64,000 bases of DNA from Incurvaria masculella (taxonomy: Eukaryota; Arthropoda; Insecta; Lepidoptera; Incurvariidae), in NCBI GenBank assembly GCA_946894095.1, contig OX335645.2, positions 13,725,001-13,789,000 of the forward strand, given 5' to 3'. Under the pieces are notes generated by a model. The model did not search any database. It saw only the letters and a program-made list of their open reading frames with translations, and was not told the origin of the DNA. Both the position numbers and the translations under genes were made by a program. This document shows, piece by piece, positions 34,601 through 46,600 of this stretch. The stretch's first letter is position 1; every line of letters starts with the position of its first letter.

Positions 34601-37600
34601 GATAATGAGGTGATCGAGTTCCATACAATGGCTTGTGCCTGTTTCCTCAGTCAAACTAAAAATATTTTTTTGAAATTTTGCACATAAAAAAAATCAACTG
34701 AGAGTTTTGATTTTTGGACAATTTATATCAATGATATAAGCCTCTAAATATTTGTATCACAATGTTATGCGTACATCATGGTAATTAGTGCAATGACAGC
34801 AAAAGGAGCAAAAGGCAAAAGGCACAAACAACTTTGTTAGACAAACACATCAATAATATTAAACTAATAGCTAAAAACATAATCATAATTATAATGTGTA
34901 CTCAAAATTTTCTGTCAAAAATAAAATACACACATCAGTTTATAGCTGCTAGTGTATTCTTAACTTTTGACAGGTGAAAGTTGGTAAAATTATGAAAGCG
35001 TCGTTTTTTCATTAAAAGTTGTGTCAAGCTACAATCTGAGTGAATGATGATGGCTTCTTCAAATCTTTAAAAAGTTGTGTGAAGCTACAATCTGGGTGAT
35101 GATGGCTTCTTCAACTCTTTAAAAAGTTGTGTCAAGTTACAATCTGAGTGATGACGGCTTCTTCAACTCTTTAAAAAGTTGTGTCAAGCTACAATCTGAG
35201 TGATGACGGCTTCTTCAACTCTATAAAAACGGTTTCATTTTTGTTTGCGAAACTGCTTTTATAACACTTGTGCTTTATTTTTGTAGGGCTCCATATCCAT
35301 TGAAAGTGAAGGTTCGGCCAATGGCAGTCACACACTGCAGAAAAGGATGCAACATTTAGAAGACCAGGTAAATCAAAATGAAAATATTTGTTATTGATAA
35401 ATGCTTAGTGTATATACAATCGGATAGAGCTTATTGTCACTTAAATATTATGCTATGCTAATTAGTAAATATAAGTAATGATAATTAAATTAGCGAATAT
35501 AACGAAAGAATAATAAAAGTTACTAATAACAAAAATTATTGTTGCAGCTAAAGTAAGATAAGTAAAATAAATAAACAGCATTATCAACAAAAGACCAAAT
35601 TATCATTATCATTATCAACAAAAAAAAAAAAAGCTATGACTAGGCTGACTTATTACTAAGGCTAGTCGCTGATTTTAAGTTTGGCCTGTTTCTCATAAGT
35701 GACGTGTTGTAATATTAGGTTATATTAGATTTAAAAAGTCAAGGTAAGCTATTTGAAATATTTCTTACAATTGCAAATTCTATTTCTACAAATTGCTTAC
35801 ATAATTTTAATTTAGTAAGTTTCATGATTCTGTTAGTTTTCATGATTATCAAATGAATGTGCTGAATATTTTCTAATAAATATTTTTATAGTTAACTGAA
35901 AGTGTGGAAAGTTTCAAACTTTCCACAAACACTGTTACGAAAACAAAACCAACCGAGTGTCCTCTAAAGCTGTGTGTTTGTCTATTCTAAATCTGCACTT
36001 TAAATAATATTTTCATTTCAATGGGTAAGAAAACTGCTTATTTGTCACGCGAGCTCATTTTTTTTTTTTTATGCGACCTGACATGGATGGCTAATACCAC
36101 ACAACTACCGTTATGATATTAGCCCAATACACCTCATTCCCGAAGGAATTTGGTGCCATGCCAGGACCTTCCCTTTATGAGCACGGCTACATTGAACTGG
36201 ATGGAAAACACGGACAATTTTTCATTGCCGCTTTGACCATCTTTTCATCCAATGCGATGCTACCAACCCGGGCGGGCATAAACCCTACCACCTAGTAGGG
36301 GAAGGGGACCTACAGTTTTACATGGATTCCGAACCATGGAGCAGCTCGCATTCGTAACGAAATGCACTTATCGAACTCGGAAAGAGAAAGACAGTGGTGC
36401 ATGTCGGTATTGAACCCAGGTCTCTGGTACGCTAGGCCAGTCCCCGCGCCACTAGGCTACGAGCCGCTCACTAAGGTGGGTCACCCCGCTCATCTCCCCA
36501 TACAAAAGGGGAAAGAAGATCACGCCCATATTTCTTGTCAGAGATCTAAAATTTTGCTCAAAATAGCTTACGAAAATTTTAATTTCAAAACGACTTATAG
36601 CTAAAAGTAAACCACGAACGCTGTAGTCAAAAATCTAACAAAAACCAAATAGATCGTAAATCTTGATTAAATAAGCTATGTCTGATGACTAATCTTTTTA
36701 CGATGTTCTTACTTTATCACTGCGTAATCCACCTCCAAAGTTATCGTATAAAACGCGCATAAAATTCGAACTTTCGGACCTTATAACTTAGAAACCAAAC
36801 ACAGTTTTACAATGCCAATAGTCATCAGACATCTAGTTCGATCAAATAAAGCTATTTTGAGCAAAATTTTGGATCTCTGACAAGAAATATGGGCGTGATC
36901 TTCTTTCCCCTTTTGTATGGGGAGATGAGCGGGTTGGGCCACCTTAATGAATGATTTTTAACTTTGCCCCTCATTTTCAGGTGGCAGAAGACAGCAAGTT
37001 GAAGACCTCCGATACAGACACACATGCAGTACAGCCTTTGGCAGATTCAGTGTGAGTTAATTAGAGTTTTTATTACCAGACATGGGTGGCTATCACGGCA
37101 TTTGAGGGAGCTTTCCTTTTTTTGAGCATGATTATGTTGACCTTGATGGAAAATTTTATAACTTTTGATAGACTTTAAGCAGCTGAGAATCCACTGGGAG
37201 AATGAACAGTGATTGATCACTTATGAATTGCAGGCAGTCACAGGATTTCCTGCTAAAGCCTGATAAAGGACTCGTTAAAACGCTGCTCAGTCTGTGTAGG
37301 GGTGAACCACCTATGGTTATAGTAGTCAAATTCGTTTACTGCATGCTTAGCAGCTATCCATGTTTTATGGGTTTCACTGATAGCCCATTGCGTAAAAAGT
37401 GCCTAGAAGATGAGGTAACAGCTGCTGCCGAAGGGCCGGGGGATTGCACAACAGCGGCTCTTATTCCTTCGCCAGCACGTGGTCTGGAAGCATCCATAGA
37501 GGGTCCTGCGGGTTCATGGAGGAGCTCGGTTGGCTAAAGTAGCTGCCAGCTGGCCTGCAGGTACAACGGACCTTGTGTCTCAGTGCTGAAATGAGCCGCC

Positions 37601-40600
37601 TAGAGGGACTAGAAGAAGTCCAATCAGTCCAAGGGCATGCATTGTTTTCTAGTTTATATATAACAGAATTTATTTCTTTTACAGAACTACCACCGATGGC
37701 ATTAGCAATCCACCTGAACAGGTAAACATTTCGAATACGCATTTAAAATAACATTAATTCTTAAAAAATGTGTGATGTGCTTCTACTGCTAACTTGTCTG
37801 AAAGTGTTGATATATTCTGCTGTATTCAATGAATGCAGTCAGTTGAACACAAGGGCCGGAATTTGGAGAATCCTCGTCATTCAACTTGTTGCGCCATACA
37901 AATGTATCTTTGAACAAATGTGATGATATGTAGTGTAACGCCTTAGAAAGCTGAAATAGAACCCCAGACTGATAATTGCTCTTATTTATTTGATACAAAT
38001 TAATTATTGTATTTTTTTAATGTTTAAGTTATTAAAAAGGAATGCTTTCTAGAAATATAGATTTTGCCGTTTAACTTTTAACATGACACCTGTTTGAAAA
38101 CCCGATCCTTCTCCCGCTGCCCCGCGCTATGCCTCGCTGTGGTCAGCCAGCAAAAAAATAACATTACTGTTATTGTTACACTTGTCTTTGCAAGGTTCCG
38201 AGTTATTCTCTTGCTTCCAAATATTCCAAGATTTTTTTTCTAAAAGTCATCTGAGCCAGGTGTCATGTTAGGTTAGGTAGCCCGTGTTGTCATTAATATA
38301 ATCAGAAGTCTTTTGTTTTCAGGAGGAATTATTAAAACTGAAAAGAGAATACCACAGAGCTTTGAAAACTATACAAGTCTGCATGAAAAGAATACATCAA
38401 CAAGAGAAGGAGATCAGGAAATTGAAATTGGTGATTATTTTTATCAATCATTAAGGTTAAACTTGTCTGTGTACTATATTCATCTAACTGTTCATTGTGT
38501 TTACTAATTTCAGGAAACAGACGTTATCGATTCACGTGTGAGTGATTCGCAAGTTGAAAAATATGAAGAAATATTGAAGTGCAAGAATGAGCACATACAA
38601 GACTTGGAGCAGAAGCTCAGAGACATTCAGAGCAATGCACTTCATCAGAATGACGACAATCCTGCAGGGTATTTATGTTATATTTATTTTTATATTTGAG
38701 CAGCGAAAAATATTATACCATAATATCTAAACAATATTATGATTTCATTGTGTATGCTATATTCACTAGCAACTAAAAAAGACGGGCCTTTAAAAGGGCC
38801 CTCAAGTGTTCTACTCTAGCATCCCATTTCCAATAGAAATAATAATTATCCCAGAAATTTTAATTGATGAGTTGTAGTTTTTAGAAACTTGGGGCTTTTG
38901 CTAATTATTCCAAATGTGTAAATGGTCGAGCTAGCGTTTAAGAGTATTCTCATGTGGTCTGTATAAATTCGAAATCATAATTGTTATAACGGGCTGTTTT
39001 AGTGCAGGGTTGTAGGCACCTACACTAAATAAATGTATATTATTCTATTTTCAGAAACTTACAAGAACTGTTAGCGAAACGTCTACAAGGACTCGCATAC
39101 TTCTTGGACAAACTTTTAGTGCATAAGTAAGTTAACATTTTTTATTTTAAACTGTAAATCATAGTAGAGTATTGTATTAGGTTAGAAATTTGATTTCATA
39201 TTGGAATAGTAAAAGGAAAAAAGTTTAAATTATATATTTAATAAATTGAAGTATATACCATCATTATCGATGCACTTCCGTCATCTTAAAAAACACTGCT
39301 TTTCTAAAAAAAATAAAAAATTAGGAAAAAAAATCAATTAGTTCTCTGAAGGTGGTTTGACTGCCTCATCAAAATTATTATTTTTTTGGCAAGTAATTGT
39401 GTAAATTCCGGAAAAAAGTGAAAATCAGTTGGAGAAAGGTTTCTGGGGAGTATGGTGGGTGATGGAGTGTTGCAGTGGGTGACGAAGAGTGTCGCAGCTC
39501 CTCTAATTTGGTGACCTTCATAACCCGAAGGGAGCAATCGCTCATAGTGATAAGTCTGTCTTTGTGCACTATAGTTTTCTGTAATTGTATTTTTAGGGTT
39601 CCTTACCCAAAGGGTGAAAACGGAACCCTATTACTAAGCCTCCACTGTCCGTCCGTCCGTCCGTCCGTCCGTCTGTCCGTCTGTCACAGGGCTGTATCTC
39701 AGTAACCGTAACAGGTAGACAGCTGAAATTTTCACAGAGTGTGTATTTATTTTGCAGCTATAACAACAAATAGGTAAGATTAAAAAATAATTAAAATTAA
39801 AGGGGGCTCCCATACAAAAAACGTGATTTTTTTGTTTTATTTTTTACGATGGTATGGAACCATTCGTGTGCGAGTCCGACTCGCACTTGGCCGGTTTTTT
39901 CTTTGTAACAACAATACACTATGAATAAAATAAAAAATGAATTTTACAGGTGTGTGCTCGGAGATGACAAGAAGAAACTTGCCGAGAGTCTTTTGGAGCA
40001 GAGCCTCGCCCTGCCCGTGGGGCTTCAGCTTGATGAAACGATGGCACCGGAAGACTTCACCATGGACGAGAGCGCACTGGACATCTCGCAGTCCATGAGA
40101 ATGGAAGATCTGACTATGATGTTCGGCCACCACTGCCTGGGCACCGAAGCCGGCAAGTTGTCGAGAAGAACGACGCTCGCGAACGATTTGTTGAGCCGTT
40201 CCCGCGCCGAGAGGCTCTCGGAGTCGGAGTGCTGGTCGGAGCCGGACAGGAAGGTGTCGCTGGCGCGCATGGGGCTCGGCGACGTCGCGCCCGGCCCCTG
40301 CGACTCGAGCTGCGAGGAGGCGCGGAGCGGAGGTGGCGGGGTGCGGCGCGCGCGTCTCTCCAACCAGTCGCACCGCTCCGGCTCCGGGGACACGCCGCTG
40401 CAGGACGAGCTGCGGCGGCTGCGGGCGCGCGTCGCACAGCTCGAGGACGCCGAGAGGAGACTCGCCGGGGAGGCGGCCGAGCTCGCCGCGGCACTCGAGC
40501 GCGAGAGTGCGGAGCGCGAGCGCGCGGAGGTGCGGCGCGGCGAGTGCGAGGCGGCGTTGACGGCGGCGGTCGAGGGCACCGAGCGGCTGCGCGCCGAGCG

Positions 40601-41510
40601 GCGCGAGCTGGAGGCGACGTTCGCGGAGACGGAGCGGGCGCTGCGCCGCGCGGCAGACGAGGCAGCGCTGCAGGCGTCGCAGGCGGCGCTCGAGCGCACG
40701 CGCGCGCACCACGAGCGGCTGCGCGTCGAGCGCGAGCTCGAGGAGGCGCGCGAGCGGCTCGCGGAGGCGGCGCGTGGGGCCGACTCGCCCCCGCCGCCGC
40801 CCTCGCCGCCCGCCCGCTCCGACCGACCCACCTCGCCCGACCAAGGCATCGACAGCGACCGGCTCTCCAGCCTCGAGCTTGCCGATGCTGTCTCTCTTTC
40901 GCCACGTGAGTGATACATTTATTTCACGGTGTTACGAACACAGTCCCAACAGCGCTTCTTGACGGCAGCGACAGTAATATCCCTCCATGCCTTATCCCCC
41001 TCCACCTTCGCTACCCTTTTCTCCAGGAATATTAGTCCATTGCACGTTCCCAAAGGAACTACGAACCATGCCAGGACATTCTGGGCCAGCATGGCCTACA
41101 TTGAACTGGATCAAAGTTCCGAAAACCTAAGAAATGATTATGATGACAGCCATAAAAATGATACTGCTTTTGAATTCCTGAGGAGACTGCCACCTATCAC
41201 CTCTAAACGATTTTTCTTTTAATGCTCGCCCTCAATCACATTGACACACAAACTTGAAAGGTTCTACACAATAAAAACAAAAAAAAATTTTTAGGATAAA
41301 TATAATTGTATTGCAGGTACCCTGTACGAAGAGAACCTTACTCTGAAGCAGAAATTGGCCCGCACAAAGGCGACACTCGCAGACACTCTGACGCAGCTCA
41401 ACGCAGCCAACATGAGGAAGCGAAGTGTTCAGCGCGCCATCTGCAGGGAGATCCACAAGACACACGGAGTTCTGCGGAAGGCTCGTGACCAATTTGAATC
41501 GCAAAGCTGA
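31618..41510 (+). CDS. cnn: Centrosomin (CDK5RAP2/myomegalin family), pericentriolar scaffold
   Basis: Twelve exons: 31618-31679, 32435-32481, 33374-33516, 34446-34565, 35287-35367, 36981-37051, 37685-37721, 38323-38430, 38514-38668, 39055-39126, 39950-40905, 41317-41510. All joins agree in phase and total 681 codons plus stop; Drosophila Cnn is longer (about 1150). Exon 3 encodes the CM1 motif (residues about 47-78: MKQYEEQLNSLRKENFHLKL, then RIYFLEEKL), which recruits gamma-tubulin ring complexes to centrosomes. Exons 4-10 read as coiled coil. Exon 11 (about 319 residues) ends in Glu/Arg/Ala coiled coil and a proline-rich SPPPPPSPP linker. The last exon has the conserved C-terminal block LKQKLARTKATLADTL...RAICREIHKTHGVLRKA. 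The ATG at 31618 has a good context (AAACATGG). Introns carry SINEs, MITEs and a minisatellite. A distal first exon may exist at 21838. Confidence 0.92.
32640..32770 (-). repeat. SINE-A fragment in cnn intron
   Basis: Complement of the SINE body (AGGACCTTCCTTATACTGC to CCTACCACATTAAATAAGGA). Confidence 0.6.
33163..33343. mobile_element. Small MITE (GGCCGAGTGCACGAAAG family) just before cnn exon 3
   Basis: Starts AAGGGCCGAGTGCACGAAAG and ends TTCTTGCAATCGGGGCTAA, imperfect inverted ends. It shares the core ACAGTATGGAAGGAACTC and AAAAGTGACGTGTTTGAACA with 63537-63702. It ends about 30 bp before the exon 3 acceptor. Confidence 0.65.
35014..35226 (+). repeat. 52-bp minisatellite, four units, in cnn intron
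   Basis: Four head-to-tail units beginning AAAAGTTGTGTCAAGCTACA, one of them 56 bp with a duplicated GATGAT-like triplet. Units differ by only a few bases, the last two being most alike. It lies in the intron before exon 35287. Confidence 0.85.
36071..36470 (-). repeat. SINE-A, near full length, in cnn intron
   Basis: Complement of the 30044 copy. The 3' end is at 36071 (GACATGGATGGCTAATACC) and the head at 36470 (CTAGGCTACGAGCCGCTC). Confidence 0.8.
36471..36947. mobile_element. TTAA-type MITE copy 3, with duplicated inverted end
   Basis: The right part matches copy 2. The leftmost ~98 bp (36471-36568) is instead an inverted duplicate of the element's own right end (CCGCTCATCTCCCCATAC...). 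The true left end is missing. The left tetranucleotide is CTAA rather than TTAA. It directly abuts the SINE-A head and ends 33 bp before cnn exon 36981. Confidence 0.75.
37233..37640 (+). pseudogene. LINE RNase H / C-terminal remnant in cnn intron
   Basis: A frame reading LVKTLLSLCRGEPPMVIVVK, then GFTDSPLRKKCLEDEVTAA and a terminal GPAGSWRSSVG resembles the tail following RNase H in insect LINEs (pattern 'TGH...L...DS..CR.C.EE.ETA.H'). Key Cys and His residues are lost. Not part of cnn, since no splice sites put it in phase. Confidence 0.55.
39593..39900 (-). repeat. GGTTCCGTACC-family repeat with CCGT microsatellite, in cnn intron
   Basis: AGGGTTCCTTACCCAAAGGG to CGCACTTGGCCGGTTTTTT. Tandem CCGT units run at about 39648-39686. 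It ends 50 bp before cnn exon 11. Confidence 0.75.
41040..41150 (-). repeat. SINE-A fragment in last cnn intron
   Basis: CGAACCATGCCAGGACATTC and CCTACATTGAACTGGATC match the SINE complement. Confidence 0.5.
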
Positions 41511-41576
41511 GGTACCATTCCGGGAATTTCCAATTTCATCTCTAAACCACGGTGCTCTCATCGTAGTTGATATGTG

Positions 41577-41582
41577 AATAAA
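41577..41582 (+). terminator. Polyadenylation signal of cnn
   Basis: AATAAA 67 bp past the cnn stop codon. Confidence 0.7.
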
Positions 41583-41692
41583 ATTGTTTAGCTTTATTTT
41601 TTGTTACCTTATAACCCAAATAATCACAGGTGTACTTATGAAATTAACAAAACAGTAATAAAAGTTCCATTATGTAATGGGTCAAAATTGAT

Positions 41693-42005
41693 TTAACCCT
41701 TTCACCGCCAAGGTTTTTTGGCATAATCCTTCTCAATACGCCACACTACAATTATTTCGATAATATGGAGTCGTGAATTGTTTGTTTTGTTGCGAATAGT
41801 GTGTTTCCACTGTTGAAACAGTAGAAATCTAATGAACGCTAGTATGTACTGTGCAATTATGTAAATAAAACACATTATTTCGTAATCAGTAAAGTTTTAC
41901 TAATGTTTGAAGTGGAGTAGTTTTCTGTCGGATATATCCGACGATGGCGCCTGCGGAAGGCCTAGCTCTGACGGATATATACGTTCCTGGCGGGGAAAGG
42001 GTTAA
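41693..42005. mobile_element. piggyBac-like MITE
   Basis: 305-bp element with ends TTAACCCTTTCACCGCC and GGCGGGGAAAGGGTTAA. The TTAA duplication plus CCC termini is the piggyBac signature. Contains TCGGATATATCCGA. Non-coding, located just past the cnn 3' end. Confidence 0.8.
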
Positions 42006-42746
42006 TAATGGTAATTTGTAACGAAGCAACATGCTTCTGACTAAAAGGACCATTTTATAAGTAATCAGAAATGAGATTTAGTACGCAGTAGGTAGTACGC
42101 TACTCATGGCTAGCACTCAATGAGTTGACAACTGCTGGTTTTTTGCCTCCGATAATGTATCATAATCAATCAGACAATTTACGGATAATTCACGAAATTT
42201 TATTAAATTTATGTAATAGGCAAGTGTCTTTAACATAAAGTTTAACCTTCTCAAACCCAATATGTTTTGGCTCACCGATTAATTATTTTATGTAGATTAA
42301 ATTGTTGAGTAAGATATACATAAGTTTTAACGGATTGTGTTCCTTGTTTTTAGGTTTTTTTTTCTATAATGTACTAATTTTAGGTATGCTATGTAATTTT
42401 TGTGGATATGGCAGGTGTGGCAGTATCATATATGCATAACTAAAAAAACTGAACTAACATCATTGATGTGTCAATGTAAACAGTACCAACAGTTTTAAGG
42501 GTTGAAATATATATACGAGTATAACTGGAGAAAAATACATTACTCACACAAAAATGTGTGACTTTGTCTGATGTATCATCAAAAACAAAAAGAACAAAAA
42601 CAAAGCATATAAGCACTAATATAAAGTTTTTATCAACACTCTGGACACATGATATCAAAGTTGCAACATGGAATTAAAACTAAAACGACAAAGGAACAGT
42701 TCTAGGAACATCCCATTAAAAACAAACAGATGATTATTGGACTCGT

Positions 42747-42792
42747 GTCACGCATGCAAGCCAGGAGCGTCACGCATGCAAGCCAGGAGCGT
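42747..42792 (+). repeat. 22-bp tandem duplication
   Basis: GTCACGCATGCAAGCCAGGAGC occurs twice head to tail, followed by GTCAGTGAGTCG. Confidence 0.8.
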
Positions 42793-43156
42793 CAGTGAGT
42801 CGCTGTCGTCAGTGTTCTTTGAACATCAACATTAAAGTAATACAGATATCGACATATTTCTGTCATGGTTACTATAGAGATTTTGAAATTATTAGCTATG
42901 ATCGTAGACATATATGTAGAAGCCATGCAGAGCGTAACAGCAGCCACTGCCCGTATCTTCGGCCCCGTAATATTGGAAGAGCTTTAATAAAATAATGTTT
43001 ATGAGAGTACGCTAATGGAGAAGTTGGTGTAAATTTGTCCACATTTTAAATTTACTGCAGTGACTGCCGTTAAGCTGCGTATATTGCGTCTCAGAATTTT
43101 GTTAAATTTATCGTACTTAATATTTATTTGAAAGTTAATAGGAAATTTAAGCTATA

Positions 43157-43261
43157 ATGCCTTTCAAAGCGATTTGGAAGACTAGCCAAATAATTCAGTG
43201 GACCTGGTTGTTAATGACAATACATACAAACAGTAAGCGCACTCGCTTTTGGAAAGTTCAT
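43157..43261 (+). CDS. Possible orphan first exon, 35 codons
   Basis: ATG at 43157 opens MPFKAIWKTSQIIQWTW... for exactly 35 codons and meets a GTGAGTAT donor at 43262. No matching downstream exon or known protein was recognised. Could be a transcript start unrelated to UBAC1 (opposite strand) or chance. Confidence 0.2.
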
Positions 43262-43650
43262 GTGAGTATACTTTAGTTTTTTAAAATTTGTCTTAGATTT
43301 ACATATAAGTAGGAACCTACATTACGAATTGAATGAAATTATGATTGTAAGTAGTTTTAAATTCTTTTTTATACATTTATTAAATAAAGCATTATAAAAT
43401 TCTTTTGATTTCAAATGAATGTTCAATAGAAATATATCCTGATCACATCCTGGATACCTGAATCACAAATGTTTATTTGTATTTTTTCTTTGTTTGGGTC
43501 ACAAGTCTTTTTTCATCGCTTTTAACTGATGGCTCCTGGTTGTAACATATTAGTTACGTCTTGAGCTAGAAGGCGTTACTGGATCTATCTGAAAATAATT
43601 TTCACCATTTGAAATGTTTGAATTTTATCACCTAACGAAACGAAAAGGTT

Positions 43651-46600
43651 TTATAATAATAGAAAAACGAAATCTTTAGTTGGTTCGAAGTTTCTTGAAT
43701 TTGATTTATAGGCACTTACTGATTGTCCTGAATACTGATTGACTGCTAAGCAATATTTTTCCGCATGGTAAGTTCTTAATATTTGTTGCAACAGCGGTCC
43801 ACCGTGTGGAGTATTCAGCCAAAGTGTAGCGCTGCCATTTTGTCCCACCATTGCTATGAAAGCTAAGAAAGCATACATAATTTCATTTCCAAATAGCTGT
43901 AGTACCCGTGTCGTTTTTGCAACATTATTGCCCTTGTTAGATCCGTTGTGCCACGGGCCGTGACAAAAAATCCAACTCACTAGTAATACCACTGGTGGTA
44001 CCGCTCGCTGCGATGGAATATCAGTCAGCTAAATACAAGCAAAACGAGTGTTTAAAAACGAGTATCTTAGTAGTAGTATTAAAAGAGTATCGGTATATAT
44101 TTACATGGAATTTACCTCTAACCACAAATCAAGATTCGTCTGCTGCCCAAACCTTTGGCAAGATACCTTTTAAGATCTTTACCCTTTATAAAAGTTTATA
44201 GTTATAAAAATGTATACCACATTATAAAAGGACTTTCTTACCCAGCAACATGCGAGTATTCAGAAGGCCCCGCTGCACGACCGCTTGCTTTAACAGTGCT
44301 TGAAGCACTACACCGTCTGGTAATCCATTTATAAGTTCGAATATACTCGACCCACGTTCCCCAACCAACCAAAGTGCCTGTTGAAATGTACCAATGGCTA
44401 GTTACATTTGCGTATAGTATGGTAGTTTTAATTACAATATTACTATGATTTACATTAACATTCATGAGTACGATAAAACCATAGATAAAAAGAAAGGAGA
44501 TATGCCAACTAGCGCGCCTACTATGAGACCTGCTGTTTCCAATTTGTAAAAACTGGCCAAGTGCAAGTCGGACTCGCACACGAAGGGTTCCGTACCATCG
44601 TACAAGATTTAACACAAAAAATCACGTTTTGTTGTATGGGACCCCCCTTTAATTTTAATTATTTTTTTGTTTTACCTATTTGTTGTTGTAGCGGCAAAAT
44701 ATATACACACTCTGTGAAAATTTCAGCTGCCTATCTATTACGGTTCATGAGATACAGCCCTGTGACAGACGGACAGACGGACGGACGGACGGACGGACGG
44801 ACGGACAGCAGAGGCTTAGTAATAGGGCTCCGTTTTCACCCTTTGGGTACGGAACCCTAAAAACTACCAACCCAACTAAAACGTACATGCCACATGCAAA
44901 TATAGTCTCAAACGTAATCGAGGGTTTGTGTTGGTGGAAACTGAATTGACAAACGCATTTTTAGAGCACATTCGCGCGCGGTGGCGATGTTTTGACTGTG
45001 GCATACGACGCATCGCCGGATTTCCATACAATGGTCACTTATACTTATGCCACGATATCGACTGCGTGCCACTTCTTCCTTTCGCTTCAGTGATTAAAAC
45101 CATACATTAGGGTAGGGTTGAAATGTGTAACTCACTGCAGCTGGCTCGTTACATCCCGTTTGCTGCAATGCCGTGTTAGCTTCATCCTCGGTGAAACCTA
45201 TTTCTTTCATGTCAGCCATCGCTTCAGGATTAGGAACATTGTGCATTTTCGATCTCCACGCACGGAACTTATCCAAAAATTCTTGCAAGCATTCGGCTCT
45301 CTGCAGGATAAAATCAGACATTAATTTATCAGGACACCTCATTATTCCTTATTGTACTTTGTTAGCAACTGGCCATCGTTGGTTAACGACGCACCTCGTT
45401 AACCAACAATAAATCTGCTATGTAAAGATAGTCATGACGAGACCTTCCCTTAACTATACCAGAGTACAGCAAAATTTTACGAATCCCATCTCCTATGATC
45501 GACCGGTTTTTCGATAACTGATAAATTTGTAAATGTTTTTTGTTTGCTCTCATAGTTTTTCTCTTGTTGCTCCACTTGATATCGTTTGTGTTCTGTGCAT
45601 TAGACCCTACATAATTTATTTATGACTAAGTAGCATGGTATCATTGGGTCGCCTTCATAAAGTCCAAAAAGCATAAGGTCCAAAACCCAGAACATCCAAA
45701 AGTATGTTTTTTTGCATATATTTTGAAATGCAAATATTATAATCTAACCTAACCTAACCTAACCCAATTGAAAAAGTTCCGTATTCATTAGTGTTTTGGA
45801 CGGTATGGGTTTTGGACCTTGTGCTTTTTGGACTTTATGATGCGTCCCCGTATCATTTCTGTGTGTATGTGTTTATTGCACTGCATGGATGTAATTAAAA
45901 AAAAGCTTATTTTGGTAAGTTACAGATTTTGATTTCAGAGTGCAGGTTACCTACCCGAGAGCCTATAGATGCATTAACTATGAATATAACAACTATCAAC
46001 ACTATGTCTCCATACTAGAAAAACGAGTGTAAGGAAGATGTAAAATAGATACCCTGAATGTGCCCTGTGCGTCAGCGAATGGTGTGTGGGCGGGGGGCGC
46101 GGGCGGCGGCGGCGGGTACAGGCGGCCGGTCGGGTCGGGGGGCGCGGGGGCGGCGGGCGTGCGCGACGGTGACTCCTCCAGCGCGGCGCAGAGCCGCCGC
46201 AGCGTGGTCTCGTAGCGCCGCCCACCAGCCGCCAGCCGCGCGCCTACTTCTATTAAAGAAATGAGGATCTTCCGTAGCTCTTTCGTCATCTGCAATAGTG
46301 AAACAATACAATATTCAAACTATTGCAATACTGATGAAATTAGCGCGGGAAGCAATTGCCGAATCAATATAAAAATACATTATTAGGGACGTCACAAACA
46401 CTCCATAGTTTATAACTTCGATAGAAGGTTAATTTTTATGGCTGTGATGATTAAGTATAATTCTAGTGTGATTATCCTTTTTTTAAGCTAGGCAGGGCCA
46501 TTAGTGGCTCTTAATTTAAAGAATCTAAGACATTGGTTTACCAATTTCTTCCAACATATTTGGAACAACGTACCATGCAAGGGATATTGGCGGAAACAAT

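Larger units (their letters stand above)
42006..43650. other. Intergenic region between cnn and UBAC1 3' ends
   Basis: Mostly AT-rich sequence without recognised genes. Holds a 22-bp direct duplication at 42747-42792 and a possible orphan exon at 43157-43261. A minus-strand AATAAA lies at 43376-43381, possibly for UBAC1. Confidence 0.4.

Noticed and set aside
35014..35226. CRISPR-like array
   Set aside because: The units are contiguous with no spacers in a eukaryotic intron; it is a minisatellite.
37223..37537. An extra cnn exon between 37051 and 37685
   Set aside because: It has an acceptor-like TTGCAG, but no in-phase donor, and the protein resembles a LINE tail. Direct joining of 37051 to 37685 is in frame.
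39837..40918. Long open frames on the minus strand and in other plus frames across 39.8-40.9 kb
   Set aside because: They are a by-product of the GC-rich cnn exon. The true frame is shown by phase-consistent splicing and coiled-coil composition; antisense products are low-complexity Arg/Ala/Ser.
44768..44807. Functional meaning of the ACGG tandem run
   Set aside because: It is the usual internal microsatellite of the GGTTCCGTACC repeat family, seen in other copies.
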